Below are positions 22,550-34,480 of a stretch of DNA of 64,000 nucleotides, in pieces. Each line of letters starts with the position of its first letter. Within the stretch, counting starts at the first letter, position 1. Made by a program: the position numbers and the translations under genes. The notes under the pieces are model-generated. The model was not told the DNA's origin, ran no database searches, and worked only from the letters and a program-made list of their open reading frames with translations. Source of the stretch: Misgurnus anguillicaudatus (Eukaryota; Chordata; Actinopteri; Cypriniformes; Cobitidae); NCBI RefSeq assembly GCF_027580225.2, contig NC_073356.2, positions 6,978,501-7,042,500 of the forward strand. The letters are read 5' to 3'.

Positions 22550-24474
22550 AGTTGACCATCATTAACAGCAGGCAGATGAGTCACTTGGATTGTGTGTGTG
22601 TCCATGCGTATGTTTTATACTTCTCTAATATTATTTACACCGTTTTTTATCAACTAATAAATCAATATCTTACAGTAAATATAATTGTCTCATGTGTGTC
22701 ATGTTCTTAACTATACAGTAATACCTTTTATGTAACATCATACGGGTGAGAGGACACTTTGCAAATGTGTGTTTTGCTGTATTTCGATGTGTTTGAGTGG
22801 CATGACTGTTATCTACTTCCCTTTGTGGCCACTGCTCTTGTCAAATGCTGTATCCGCTTCTGTTTTGTTTCGACATGTTTCTAACAACATCTGCAATGAC
22901 ACTTTCAACCCACCTCCCCCAAATGCAACACACACGGTGTAGCGACTCCTTAAGACGGTGTGAGAGTGTCACAAGTGTAATTTGGAGAATTTCAAGAATC
23001 TTCTCTTGTAGTCTCTCTAGGTAAACCCTGGTATGAACTCAATATTCAAATACACATAGTCATTTCTTTTCAACTCTATGGGATTTCTTCGCTTGTTTGT
23101 CGTCCGCCAGGAAAATTGTAAATCAGATCTCTCAGTATTCTCATCAAAACTGCAGTATATATGTGTGTTCCCTTTACATAATTTTAATAATACTGTAAAT
23201 GAAGAGCATATAAACATGTGACAAAGCACTCCTTGAATTGGCCATTGCTAACTAAGACAAATCAGCAAAAAGGTTTAAAATGTAGTGGTGAATGAAACAG
23301 TTATTATGAGCATCTGATTGTGACACTGCTTGTTTAAAGGTGAAGAACAAGCAACATGGTAAGTTTTTTCTTGTATAAATACAACCCCTATTTACAAAGT
23401 TGGTTGTAATAAATCACAAATATAAAAAGGTTTATGTTAGAACGTGTGCAAGAGTGTTTATATGTGTGTGCAGGGGCGTATATGTATGTATTTGTATCTT
23501 ATGAGTAATACAGCATTACGCTCTGAAGGAGTGCATTTGCATGCCTGAGTCAGCATGCTTGCTTGCATCATAGATTCCCTGTTCTGTCATTGGCAGGCGT
23601 GACTCATAGCTTGACTGTGTGGGCAGTCTATCATATTGCTATAAACCGGAGTGTTTGTGTGTTTGTTTATGTGCGCGTATGCTGTGTGGATTTGCCTCTG
23701 GAGGATGAGTGTGCCAATGTGCACTTCTAGACAGTGTGTAGGTGATGATCTTTAGGGAGAAAGGAGATTTACCTCAGGTTGAAGGGTTCGGTGAATGAGT
23801 CACGCTGGTACTTCAGGACTCCCCCACAATTTCTCAGCTGTCTGCTACATTCAGCTTAATACTCTCAAACGACAATTTTTAAATTTCATACATTATATAT
23901 TATCTGCATAACAATTTAAATGAGAAGTTAAACTGAAAAAATGTAAACAATTCTTAGCATTTGGTCTGTCTTCCTATTGGTTGGTTTAATGACGGCAGTA
24001 CTCAAGCTTGCATAAATAGAAGTTGATGATCCATGTTATCCCCCCCTTATGTTAAGAGCACTTTGTGTCCTTCTTAGCAAGGTAATCTAATCTATTTGTA
24101 TGAATAAGTTAACATGGTCAATGTCCCACACATTTATTCACTTTGGATAAGTGATCTAGATTTATATTGCAGTTAAAAATTATGTCATTTTAGATGTGTT
24201 ATTTGTTTAAAGGGATAACATTTCTTTGAAACTACTTTTCCACTTGGCAGACATCCTCAAGTTCGCACCACGTAATCACTCATTTCGGCCAATGGCCAAG
24301 CAGCTGAATAAGTTTTGTTTTGGATTGTAATGCCTAATGTATGTAGCTCAGTTTTTTAACACTTGGCTGTTTAGGGTAACTAGGCAACATAGGAGAATTA
24401 ATAAATCATTATAATCCTCATTAAAATAGTTTATATTATGAATTGGTAATTTTATTTAATGTTATTCAAAAGCA
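22545..24474. other. Gene-free stretch
   Basis: Nothing beyond scattered TG-rich segments was recognised. No coding exon is supported. Confidence 0.4.
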
Positions 24475-26523
24475 GTCTTCTGCCTTCTTGTCCCAAAAAC
24501 CTCCAGTCTCAACATCCTAGTCAAAAACCTTCAGTCTCCATGTCCCAGTAAACCTTCAGTCTCCATGTTCCAGTTAAAACCTTGAGTCCCCATGTCCAAG
24601 TTAAAACCTCAAGTCTCCATGTCCAGGTTAAAACCTCAAATCTCCATGTCCTTGTTAAAAACTTCAGTCACCATGCCCCAGTCAAACCTTCGCTCTCCAT
24701 GTCCTTATAAAAAACCTTCAGCCTCAATGTCCCGTCAAAAACCTTTAGTCTCTATGTCCTTGTAAAAAACCTTCAGTCTCCATGTCCTTGTCAAAAACCT
24801 TCAGCCTCCATGTCCTTGTCAAAAACGTGAAATACCTTATGTCTTCATATCCTGGTCAAACATTTAGTCTCCATGTCCTTGTCAAAAACCTTATGTCTCC
24901 ATGTCCCATTCAAAAACCTTCAGTCACCATGTCCTACTCAAAAACCTTTAGTCTCATCATCCCAGTCAAAAACCTTCAGTGTTATTGTCCTTCTCAAAAA
25001 CCTCCAGTCTTCATGTCCTTGTCAAAAACCTTCAGTCTCAACATCCCAGTCAAAAACATTCAGTCTCAACATCGCAGTCAAAAACATTCAGTCTCAACAT
25101 CCCCATCAAAAACCTTCAGTCTCCATGTCCCAGTCAAACCTTCAGTCTCCAGGTCCCAGTAAAACATTCAGTCTCTATGTTCCAGTCAAAACCTTAAGTC
25201 TCCATGTCCAAGTTAAAACCTCAAGTCTCAATTTCCTTGTTAAAAACTTCAGTCGCCATGCCCCTGTCAAACCTTCGGTCTCCATGTCCTTGTGAAAAAC
25301 CTTCGATCTCAATATCCCAGTCAAAAACCTTTGTAAAAAACCTTCAGCTTCCTCAAAAATGTCCAGTCACCATATCTCAGTCAAATACCTTATGTCTTCA
25401 TATCCCAGTCAAACATTTGTCTCCATGTCCTTGTCAAAAACCTTATGTCTCCATGTCCTATTCAAAAACCTTCAGTGACCATGTCCTAGTCAAAAACCTT
25501 TAGTCTCATCATCCCAGTCAAAAACCTTCAGTCTCAACTTTCAAGTTAAAAACCTTCTGTCTCCATGTCACAGTCAAAAACCTTCAGTCTTAACATCCCA
25601 GTCAAAAACCTTCTGTCTTCATGTCCCAGTCAAAAACCTTCAGTCTCAACTTTCAAGTTAAAAACCTTCTGTCTTCATGTCCCAGTCAAAAACCTTCAGT
25701 CTCAACATCCTAGTCAAAAACCTTCAATCTCCATGTCCTTGTCAAGAACCTTCAGTATCAACATCCCAGTCAAAAACCCTCAGTCTCAACATCCCAGTCA
25801 AAAACCTTCAGTCCCATTGTCCTTTTGAAAAACCTTATGGCTCCATGTCAGAAACCTTCTGTCTTCATGTCCTTGTCAAAAACCTTCAGTCTCAACATCC
25901 TAGTCAAAAACCTTCAGTCTCTATGTCCTTGTCAAGAACCTTCAGTCTCAACATCCCAGTCAAAAACCTTCTGTCTCAACATCCTAGTCAAAAACTTTCA
26001 GTCTCCATGTCCTTGTCAAGAACCATCAGTCTCAAAATCCCAATCAAAAACCTTCTGTCTCAACAACCTAGTCAAAAACTTTCAGTCTCCATGTCCTTGT
26101 CAAGAACCTTCAGTCTCAACATCCCAGTCAAAAACCTTCAGTCTTCATGTCCTTGTCAAAAACCTTCTGTCTCCACATCCCAGTCAAAAACCTTCGGTCT
26201 AAACATCCCAGTCAAAAACCTTCAGTCTTCATGTCCTTGTCAAAAACCTTCTGTCTCCACATCCCAGTCAAAAACCTTCTGTCTAAACATCCCAGTCAAA
26301 AACCTTCAGTCTTCATGTCCTTGTCAAAAACCTTCTGTCTCCACATCCCAGTCAAAAACCTTCGGTCTAAACATCCCAGTCAAAAACCTTCAGTCTCCAT
26401 GTCTTTGTCAAGAACCTTCAGTCTCAACATTTCAGTCAAAACCTTCAGTCTCCATGTCCTTGTCAAAAACATTTTGTCTTTATGTCTGAGTCAAAATCTT
26501 CAGTCTTCATATTCCAATCAAAA
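24475..26523 (+). repeat. 28-bp minisatellite, about 70 units
   Basis: The unit is 28 bp: it opens CAGTCTC, has a variable middle (AACATCCCAG, CATGTCCTTG, CATGTCCCAG) and closes with TCAAAAACCTT. Because 28 is not a multiple of 3 and the unit has no forward stop in any phase, all three plus-strand frames stay open for long runs and translate to 28-residue periodic peptides (for example SQSKTFSLNIPVKNLQS). The long frames here, up to 270 codons, are therefore artefacts. Units at the left end are more diverged. Confidence 0.95.
26139..26390 (+). repeat. 84-bp higher-order repeat, three copies
   Basis: Three consecutive 84-bp blocks start at 26139, 26223 and 26307, each made of three distinct 28-bp units, and differ at a single visible position (TTCGGTCT or TTCTGTCT). 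A looser 84-bp order is visible at about 25917-26138. This points to recent unequal exchange within the array. Confidence 0.9.
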
Positions 26524-27865
26524 GGTCTCAGGTTACACATGTAACCATGGTTCACTGCGAAGGAAACGACTTGCTAACTGGGCCGAAGCAAGGCAAGACA
26601 GGGATGGAGGGAGTATGGCAGGAAACGAAAGTCTCGTTCCCTTCTCAGGGAACCATGGTTACATGTGTAACCTGACATTCCCTTTTTGTATTGTGTTCCC
26701 AAAGAGTCACTTGCTGCCAGACAACCAAGTCCTGTCTAGTGTGTGCAGACTAGGACCCAAGGACACATGAACTTGGAGTAGATGCCAGGTCCAGCTCATA
26801 AAACTTGACAAATGTGAGCATATAAAAAGTTACTCAGTTGAGTCGCTCTATAAACAAATATACATAGTGTCCAGTACTGGTGCAGGAAACACCAGGCTAA
26901 GCTTCTTAAAGTCCAGAGATACAAGGGGGGAGGACAGAAAGCCTGCAGTCTGACGGGTAGGGGTGCCTGGGAAGGTACCTTAGAAACTTAGCCTGGCCTA
27001 GGGTACAGAAATGCCTCAACATACCAGGTGCAAACTCTAGACACTTCAGGGACACAGAAAGGTTCTGGAGATCTCCCACCCTCACAAGGAAGGTAATGGT
27101 GAGAAAAAAGGCTGTCTTAAGAGTCAAACACTTTTCTGACATAGAGTCGAGAGGCTCCAAGGTTGGCATAGCAAGCCCTTCGAGAACTACTTCTAAGTCC
27201 CAGGCAGAGTGCCACGGAGGAAGCAAATAAATAGCCGATCTCTTTCGACCGAGCCGGCATCAACAGGTGAGTGGTAGGCTGAGATAGCCGCCACATACAC
27301 CTTTGGCATCAACGGGGAAAGACCTGAGGAAAACCGGTCTGGGAAAAACTCCAAGACTGCACGACAGGGCAGTGAACTGGTTCCAAACCACCAAGCAGTG
27401 AAAATATTCTATTTGTATGCATACAGCTTCCTCGTGGAGGGAGCTCTGGAATGAAGCGACAGACGGGATCAGAGCATGCCCAGCGGCAACCTCTTGCAGG
27501 CCAACAGTCAGCTCCCTGAAAAGCCAACCTGGCATGCTCTACACCCAAACAGCAGACACAGAGATCGTGTGTATCCTTACCCGTAACAAAACGAGAGCAA
27601 GGAGAGACACAATGCTTGAACTTGCACTTGAACTTGAATTTTAACTTGAACTGAACTACACACTGCACTTGCTGAAGGCACAGATAGCTGAGGCAGGCTT
27701 GGTCGGACCACCCTTTTATAGTTTCCTGGGTCCTACGTCATTCCGCCTATGACGTTTGTACCTTGCATTGGTCTGATTCTACATATCTGCTTCATGCGCG
27801 TTACGCAGAGGCATTCCTAAAGCGTCACTTCGGCAGCGCAGCGCGAGTTCCCTCAAAAGGGAACC
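26524..27865 (-). mobile_element. DIRS-type retrotransposon relic inserted in the minisatellite
   Basis: The minisatellite stops at AATCAAAAGG and resumes at 27866 with TTCAGTCG ... AAACCTTCAG. The 1.34 kb between them begins with a 25-bp perfect inverted repeat pair (26529-26553 and 26650-26674, core GGTTACACATGTAACC plus ATGGTTC), extending imperfectly to about 45 bp. It ends in GAGTTCCCTCAAAAGGGAAC. The inner part encodes a tyrosine-recombinase remnant on the minus strand. No target duplication is evident, as expected for DIRS integration. Confidence 0.7.
26906..27535 (-). pseudogene. DIRS tyrosine-recombinase remnant
   Basis: Minus-strand translation of 26906-27226 contains WDLEVVLEGL, EPLDSMSEKCLTLKTAFFL, then RVGDLQNLSVSLKCLEFAPG. 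This is the characteristic order of the core-binding to catalytic region of DIRS-like tyrosine recombinases in fish (V-L-x-x-L, E-P-L, L-T-x-K-T, K/R-R/V-G-D-L-Q-x-L-S-V, L-x-F-x-P-G). Upstream (27260-27535) another frame holds the weaker preceding segment (VDAKGVCGGY resembling the usual L-K-V-Y-V-A-A-I stretch). The reading is broken between frames and the catalytic C-terminal part is absent, so it is a dead fragment. Confidence 0.65.
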
Positions 27866-27940
27866 CTTCAGTCGTCTTCTCCAACTAAAACCTTCAGCCT
27901 CTTAGTCCTAGTCAAAACCTTCAGTCTCCATGTCCTAGGT
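27866..27940 (+). repeat. Minisatellite, right-hand remnant
   Basis: Two to three diverged 28-bp units (AAAACCTTCAGCCTC, TCAAAACCTTCAGTCTCC, ATGTCCTAG) continue the array beyond the DIRS insertion. Confidence 0.85.
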
Positions 27941-28710
27941 CCATTCTGGAATAAAATTGTCCATCCAGATCTTGATGGATAAATTTAAGTTTATGTTTTT
28001 AATAAATATAATTTTACTTTGAAATATGTCACATTGCTGGTTGTAAATGCTTTCTCATGTTGATATGTTTTATGTTTAATTGCATAAATTATGGGCACCA
28101 GCCTTATGAAGGCATTGAAAAGCTTTGTATTAGTTCATCTCCAATATCTCATTTGCACTTTTGAAATTATTTAAAGTTTTAATAACATTGTTTAGTACTA
28201 TTTTTCTTAAAAAGTTAACACATCAACACTGAGCTGAGTTTTGGGACTCTTTACACAGTCCAAAAATAACTGGAAGTACACAATCTCCACTATTTTAAAT
28301 GGATTTGAAGAAAAGATTTATCTGTATACGTAAAAATAACATGTTTATAGATTGAAGCTATCTAAAGAGTTAGTGTGACAACTATCCCATTTGTTTATTA
28401 TCTGTTTGACGTAGTAAGAGAATCACATCATCACACTGACCTTGCAGAAGGAAGATTGAGTATTTTTTGTCAGCAAAACTCGCTCTCCTTTTATTTCATG
28501 TTTATTTTGCATGTATCTTCATTCATTAATTCACACTTCTCTCTCTAATTTATGTCTCAATTTTTGTACATTTCTTTTGCCTTTAATTTTGCAAGGGTGT
28601 CTTTTTGTGTTCTTACCCAGAGGAAAATGTCATTGCTCAGAGTTTCCTTTTTCATAGCTCAGAGATTTGATGGATTTCTCAGTTGTGTTTCATAAAAGTA
28701 TCAACCAACC
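27941..28710. other. Gene-free AT-rich stretch
   Basis: No exon or element recognised. Confidence 0.4.
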
Positions 28711-28828
28711 ATTTCCATTTATGAATTTGGCAAACACTTTTATCCAGTGACAAGGTGTGTCCTGGCATTGAACGCATGACCTTTACCTTTATTAGCACAA
28801 TGCTTTACCAATTGAGCTACACAAACAC
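28711..28828 (-). mobile_element. tRNA-derived SINE (cyprinid type)
   Basis: On the minus strand GTGTAGCTCAATTGGTAAAG is a pol III box A region of a tRNA-like head. GGTCATGCGTTCAATGCC follows about 30 bases later as a decayed box B. The tail then reads TGGATAAAAGTGTTTGCCAA. This head-tail order matches the cyprinid SINE whose tail is also seen at 53489-53547. It is not a functional tRNA, because the acceptor stem is not formed. Confidence 0.8.
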
Positions 28829-30024
28829 ATGTATCTTCAGGTGTTTCTCCTAAAACTGTTTAGTAAAAGAAAAATATATTTTGACAAAAATTAGACAATT
28901 GTTAAAAGGCACTAAGAGTATGAAAAGTAATATTATTATATATATAAAGTAGATTGCATAGATAGTTTCAGCAGCAACAACAAAAACAAACAGCTTTTGT
29001 GGCCCAAACTTAACTTATGGGATATGCACGTGCATCAGATAAAACAGTCTATAGGTAAAATCATATGGATTTGGGTAAACTTGATGAGAAATATTTGAGT
29101 TCATAGAGAAATCCTCAATGGTCCTTACACTTGTTTATGTAAAAAAGAAATTTGACTCTGTAACATTCATTTGCCAAGTGGGTTGAGAAACAATTGGCTA
29201 AACAAACTTAAGCACGCATGTATAAACTTTACACATCTAATAACACATACCTGCCTAATGTTCCATGCAAACAACAATCCAGTTTACACCAGTTTGACAT
29301 GTCACGACAGCAAAGGGAATAGCTGATCCAAAAACAGCCTGGTCTAAAATAGTCATGCAACAACAGGAATGCCTACAGACATTAATGATAAACACTTAAC
29401 ATCTGTACAGACTCAAAACAGAGAGTACTGAGTTACCTTTTAAAATTGGAAATTTATTATAAAAAAATTATTTCCAAAAAATTAAAATGTCATTATTAAT
29501 ACCTTCATGTTGATCCAAACTCATTAGACTGTACTACAAGCATGTTGCCATCAGTAACAAAACATATCAATTTGGTATTTAATGACACTTTGAACGAAAT
29601 TAGGTCACTGAAAAAAAATTACATTTCTTTGTAGCTCAACAGCATTCATTCCTTCAACATACTGCTAAAACGTTTGTGGTAGAATGACTTGAGGCTAAGG
29701 GCGTACTCACACTATCCAACCGAACCGTACCGGAGTCCGTTTGACCCCTAAAGCCTGTTTATTTTACTAGTGTAAGCGATCTGTACCATTCCTAGGTGTG
29801 CTGTTAATCTTACCAGTGGTGGCTCGTGACTTCTTTTCTGAGGCACAAATGCAAAACTCGTCAACACATCGTCATGTGTGTTGCTCATCACGCGTCATGT
29901 CTTTGCACATCATGTCAAAATACATGCCTGCTACAGACGCTTCGTAAGGGTTTATAATAAAAGATACGATTGGTTTGCTAGATACTCGTTTAATCTTATG
30001 TGTAATCAAAGTTTAGTGTTAAGT
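28829..30024. other. Gene-free stretch
   Basis: AT-rich. A probable left end of a TIR element (GGGCGTACTCACACTATCC) is at about 29700, with no visible partner. Confidence 0.4.
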
Positions 30025-30557
30025 ACCGTATTTTTCGGTCTATAAGCCGCGTTTTTTTCATAACTTGGCTGGTGCTGCGTCTTATAGTCAGGTGCGTCTT
30101 GTAAGTCAGTATGAATTCATTTTTGACATTTATGAGGCAAGAGACAACATTACCGTCTACAGCCGTGAGAATCCGCCATATGCTGCTTCTGTATTTTTGT
30201 AATTCAGTGGATTCTGTAATGTGGAATGACGAGTATGCGAACTTCACGCTAGTTGGCTATTTAGCCTATTCAACCTTCCAGGTAAGTTCTGTATGCTATG
30301 GTTTATCGTTTAAATAACTGATAATATTACTTTAGCGTACAGACATATATTCAGCCTGCTGTTCTGTCTGCTATTGTTTAGTTGAATAACTTGCCTTTCC
30401 AGATTAAATGTCTGCTCTTCGGCTTGGATTTTGTGATTTTTTTTCTAAATAAACGTGATGTATAATCTACTGTGACATATGTTATTTCGTCTTAATGACA
30501 TATTTTTGAATGATGCGGCTTATACTCCGATGCGGCTTATAGTCCGGAAAGTACGGT
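30025..30557. mobile_element. TIR element with ACCGTATTTTTCGG ends
   Basis: Inverted ends ACCGTATTTTTCGGTCTATA (left) and TATAGTCCGGAAAGTACGGT (right), followed inward by GCCGC/GCGGC and GTCTTATAGTCAGG-like repeats. AAGT flanks both sides (30021-30024 and 30558-30561). The frame through its centre is not protein-like. Confidence 0.75.
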
Positions 30558-30967
30558 AAGTGTCTTGCGAGACGTGAGTTTCTCTTTAATCATAAACCCT
30601 TTTGACGCATATGCAACAGGCACGTATTTTGACATGACACGTGATGCACATGCCACCCCAAACCCATTTTTTTGGGGGGGCAGGCACCTGTCGCCACTGA
30701 ATTGCGCCTTGGCCCACATGCGGAGGTGAGCAATCGCACGGAGTGTGGATCCAAAGGCAAAACGTCAGTTGCATTCAACATCATTTGCCTCTGCAAAACC
30801 TTCTGATGTGCACAGAACAGTTACGTGAAAACGTCTGAGTTGCATAAGCATTTGATCAACGAAGCAATATGATGATTGGTGAGAGGGCTGTGTGTCACTA
30901 GTTCCAAGCGACTCAAAATAAAAGGCCTCAAACTTAAAATGGGCTCCAGTGTTGAGAGAGCGCATTA

Positions 30968-31464
30968 AGCCAAAGGTATACTAGGGACGTCTACGTATGC
31001 GCGCCGTCAGCTGACGTAATTTTTGTCATCAGGACGGTACAGTCCGCGTACAACAGCGCATGCGCGTCAAAAAATTTAGACAGGACACTCCACTACAAAC
31101 ATTTATACAAAGGAAATAGACAGCATTTGCACAAACACTATCGTTTTTCTTCTTAAATTTTTACTTCTTCCAAGAACAAAAAGCTTTGGAGCATGTTTGT
31201 ACCATAATGTTTGATTCCTGTTCTTTGTTGTCTTGTTGTTTGTTCTAAACTGTGTTGGCAATGGTGGATCGGCTACTTTTCTTCACCTATCCTAATGTTT
31301 TAACGGCCTGGTAGAGTAATAATTTAAATAAGAAATCATTTGTATTGCGTATAGTGTTGAATGCGGCCATCTGCGTGTAGCCGCGGGGAGTATACTTGGA
31401 ATGCTGAGCGGACATGTGCAGGAGCGAGGCGGACGCAGACACGGAAAAAAGGTATACCAAAGCC
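30968..31464. mobile_element. PIF/Harbinger-like MITE
   Basis: Imperfect ends AGCCAAAGGTATAC and GTATACCAAAGCCT are flanked by TTA (30965-30967 and 31465-31467). The interior near each end is GC-rich with GCGCATGCGCGTC, GTCCGCG and GGCGGACGCAG words, as in the other TTA/TAA-flanked MITEs of this window. Confidence 0.65.
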
Positions 31465-31639
31465 TTAACTTCTATTTTTTTCAAAGCAATCACATAATGA
31501 CGAAAGCATGTTCATGCTCGGATTGTAAAGGTACATTGTAAGTGCAAGTCTGTGGGGGAGGAGCAGTAGTGCTCTGGCATGGTTCAAGGCTACTGTGCCA
31601 AAATTTAAGTGCACCCTAAGAAAATGATAAGACTTACGA

Positions 31640-31812
31640 TAATAATACCCTCATGTTGTGATAAACCTGTATGAGTTTCTTTACTCTGCTGAATACAAAA
31701 GAAAATATTTTGACAAATGATGACAGGCACACAGTTGACGGCACCTAATGACTTCCATAGTATTTGTTTATCCTAGTATGGAAGTCAGTGGGTACCGTCA
31801 ACTTTATGGTTA
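31640..31812. repeat. Dispersed repeat with internal inverted words
   Basis: CCTCATGTTGTGATAAACCT and GTATGAGTTTCTTTACTCTG are the wording of a common cyprinid repeat. GACTTCCATAGTA and TAGTATGGAAGTC plus GACGGCACC and GGTACCGTC form inverted pairs in its right half. Confidence 0.55.
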
Positions 31813-33155
31813 TTGTTATTTTTTTAAATATCTTACAAAATAAAATGTTTTAGTAATCTAACAGTTTAGTGATCTAACAGTCAAAAATGTACATGAGCAG
31901 GTTTAAGGGCATGACATTGTGTTCACCCCAAAATCAAAAGAAAAACAGTACAATTATTTTTAGGATACAGAAAATAAAGACTGTTGAATATTTTTTGGTT
32001 TTGGGGGAAATGTGACATGCTCTTTAAAGATTTCATTTGGAGACGGTTAACTGCCTGTGTTCACTGAGACCTGAGCACAAGTCAAGTGTTTAACAGTGAA
32101 CACTTTAACCTTGCTCACATGGATTGAGAGCAGTCTCGTGGGAACAGGAGAGACCCGAATAGATGGGGGAGGGAGAGAGAGAGATAGAGTGCTCTTGGAG
32201 CTGTCTCTCTCTCTCTTTTTCTTTCTCTCTCTCTCTCTCTCTCTCTTTGGGAGACAGATTGCTGAAGCCTGAAGAGGATGGGGGAGGGATATTGTTTATG
32301 TGTAAGGAGAAAGAGCAAGTGGATGCCTGCTGACGCACTAGGACTCATTGTGGGTTGTGTGTGACGTCCGGACGGTCATACAGTGAAGGAGAAGTTGTTC
32401 TGCTCGGCCCAGTCAAGCGTGGACTCTCACAGGCCGGGAGCTGAAGCACAGCAACATCTCTCTGAATTCAGTACACAAAACACAAGGTGGCTGTTAAATG
32501 TTTACCTTCACTGCTATTACAATGGTTAAAATTATGATACTGGGATTATATAAAAGGTTACAGGAAATGGTTCACCCAAAATGGGTTTCTGTCAACACAC
32601 AACACAAGTATTATTAAGATTATTGTGCCATAGGGAGTGCATAACGAAACCTCATTGGGAAGCGAATGTAAAAAATTGAGATGTGACACATTTATTATTA
32701 TTTTTAATGTTTACATTTGCTAGCTAGCATGCTAGCAACTTTCTACACTCATCCAGTGTGTTGAAAAGCAAGACAATTTCTCCTTAGCTCTTATCTTGAG
32801 GCAACAATTGTGATATTTTTTCACGGATGTATTATTCAGGCAGTTATGTTGTTTCTTCACTTCCACAAGCCGTTTCTCGTCTTTGCTGTGTACAGGAGCT
32901 TGTTTCATGATGGCTATTTCAAAAGGTCTGTCATATACCTTCATCTTTCAGGCTATTTCAAAAATACTGATGTAATCATCACGATTTAAAATCCTAAATA
33001 TCAAATGTTTGATATGATCGGGTGGCCCCCGATTTGCCCGCAAGCAAATTGGGAGGTGTAAGATTTTATCTGTAAACTTCACACACATGATAATCTAAGT
33101 TGACCATGGGAACCGTTGAAGGTCCTGGACCAGATTTTCTCACAGACAGATTCTT
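31813..33155. other. Gene-free stretch with a (CT)n tract
   Basis: Contains an imperfect (CT)n run at about 32201-32247. The frames over it are low complexity. No exon recognised. Confidence 0.45.
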
Positions 33156-33330
33156 CCCTACTGAAAAATCCAGCCAAGACCAGCTTGGTTTTAGCTGGTT
33201 TTGCTGGAAGACCAGCTGGCCCACCAGCATAACCAGCTTTGTCAGGCTGGGAGGACCAGTGTAAACCACCTTAAACCAGCTAAAACCAGCTACCAGCTTA
33301 TGCTGGTCTTAGCTGGATTTTTCAGTAGGG
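33156..33330. mobile_element. TIR MITE of the CCAGC-rich family, copy 1
   Basis: Ends CCTACTGAAAAATCCAGC and GCTGGATTTTTCAGTAGG are exact inverted copies. The interior is a loose array of AACCAGC/GCTGGTT words. A longer relative lies at 50510-50821. Confidence 0.85.
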
Positions 33331-34241
33331 CGGGTAAGGGAAAATCGGGGTAAATTGAAGCTGTGTGTAAATTTATCCATGTGTCATTTTAATTCATGTG
33401 CCCTCATAAACTTAAATTAAAATCTGAAAAATTTACTATAATCCTCTTGTGGAAATCATTCACTGATTATGTCAACTAGACAGCTTGGGCGGGAGCACCT
33501 GTTAACTCCGCCCCCTATAAATCTGTCAATCTGCTGTAAGTTCTATTTCTGAATAAATCACAGACTTTTCTATATCCAATCAATACACAGTGGAAACCCA
33601 AGCCATGCCCCAAATTTTCCTTGTGTAAGATTCCGTTTCACTCGGAAATACGTCACTATATGGAAGTTGATTGCGACTTCCTGTTTACGAGGACTTTGAG
33701 GTACTGTTTGTGATATGAAAGCAATAATGACCACGGGCTGTCAAGCTTTAAAAAGTATGATGAAAGTAGTGCATCATTAATAATATACATCTGGTGTATG
33801 ATATTACTTTGTTTGAAGCTTTGTTTGAGGAAGAGTTCGATATTCAAAAATGTTGCCTTCTACTACAGGTAGGACTTTTTTAGAGAAAAAATTTACACCG
33901 AACACCTTTCCGAAACACTTGTACAGCATTCGTGGTGCTCAGAAACAAATAAAGGAGTAAAGTAAATCTCACAGCACTGACCATGTTCATGTTTTTTTGG
34001 CACACGATTCAAATCAGATATGATCGTTTGTCATATGCACATTGCACAAATATACAGAGGTTGGTGCTGTTTCAAGATGCAACATACTAGCCATCCTCCT
34101 ACAATCACTTCTTTTGCTTTAGAAAGCAGGATTATGTACTATATCTATTTTAGGCTATAATTAATAAACAACAAGGAAGCTGCATCTTTTTACTCCGATT
34201 GAGATGTTTACATGGAGGAGCTTCATTCTGATTGAATGCTT
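33331..34241. other. Gene-free stretch
   Basis: No exon or complete element recognised. Confidence 0.4.
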
Positions 34242-34246
34242 AAACC

Positions 34247-34480
34247 TGTCACGATCTATACGTGACATGTTTTGTTTCTGTTCCGATTGTTGTCACCTGG
34301 ACTCTTGTTACTTAATTACCTGTACTTCACAGGTAATTAATTACTTCACACCTGTATGTTACCTGTTACTTACCTGTCCGTTGTTTTATTCCAGTGTTTT
34401 ATTTCCTGTTTTATCATTAAATGTCCTTATGTTAGGTGAACTCTGCACTTGCGTCCTTGCTCCTGTTCCCAGTCGTGATA
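34247..34480 (+). repeat. 5' LTR (shortened)
   Basis: Aligns with the 3' LTR except for a deletion of about 64 bp after CACACCTGTATGT. That deletion removes the TATTTATACCCC promoter-like segment present in the 3' LTR. Confidence 0.85.

Noticed and set aside
25677..26489. 270-codon open reading frame as a repetitive protein gene
   Set aside because: It is one of three overlapping frames through the 28-bp minisatellite; the unit simply lacks forward stops. No promoter, splice signal or non-repeat domain.
24475..26523. CRISPR array
   Set aside because: The repeats are contiguous with no unique spacers, variation is spread through the unit, and the context is vertebrate.
28711..28828. A functional tRNA gene on the minus strand
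   Set aside because: Box A-like and box B-like words are present but decayed, no acceptor stem pairs, and the tail is that of a cyprinid SINE.
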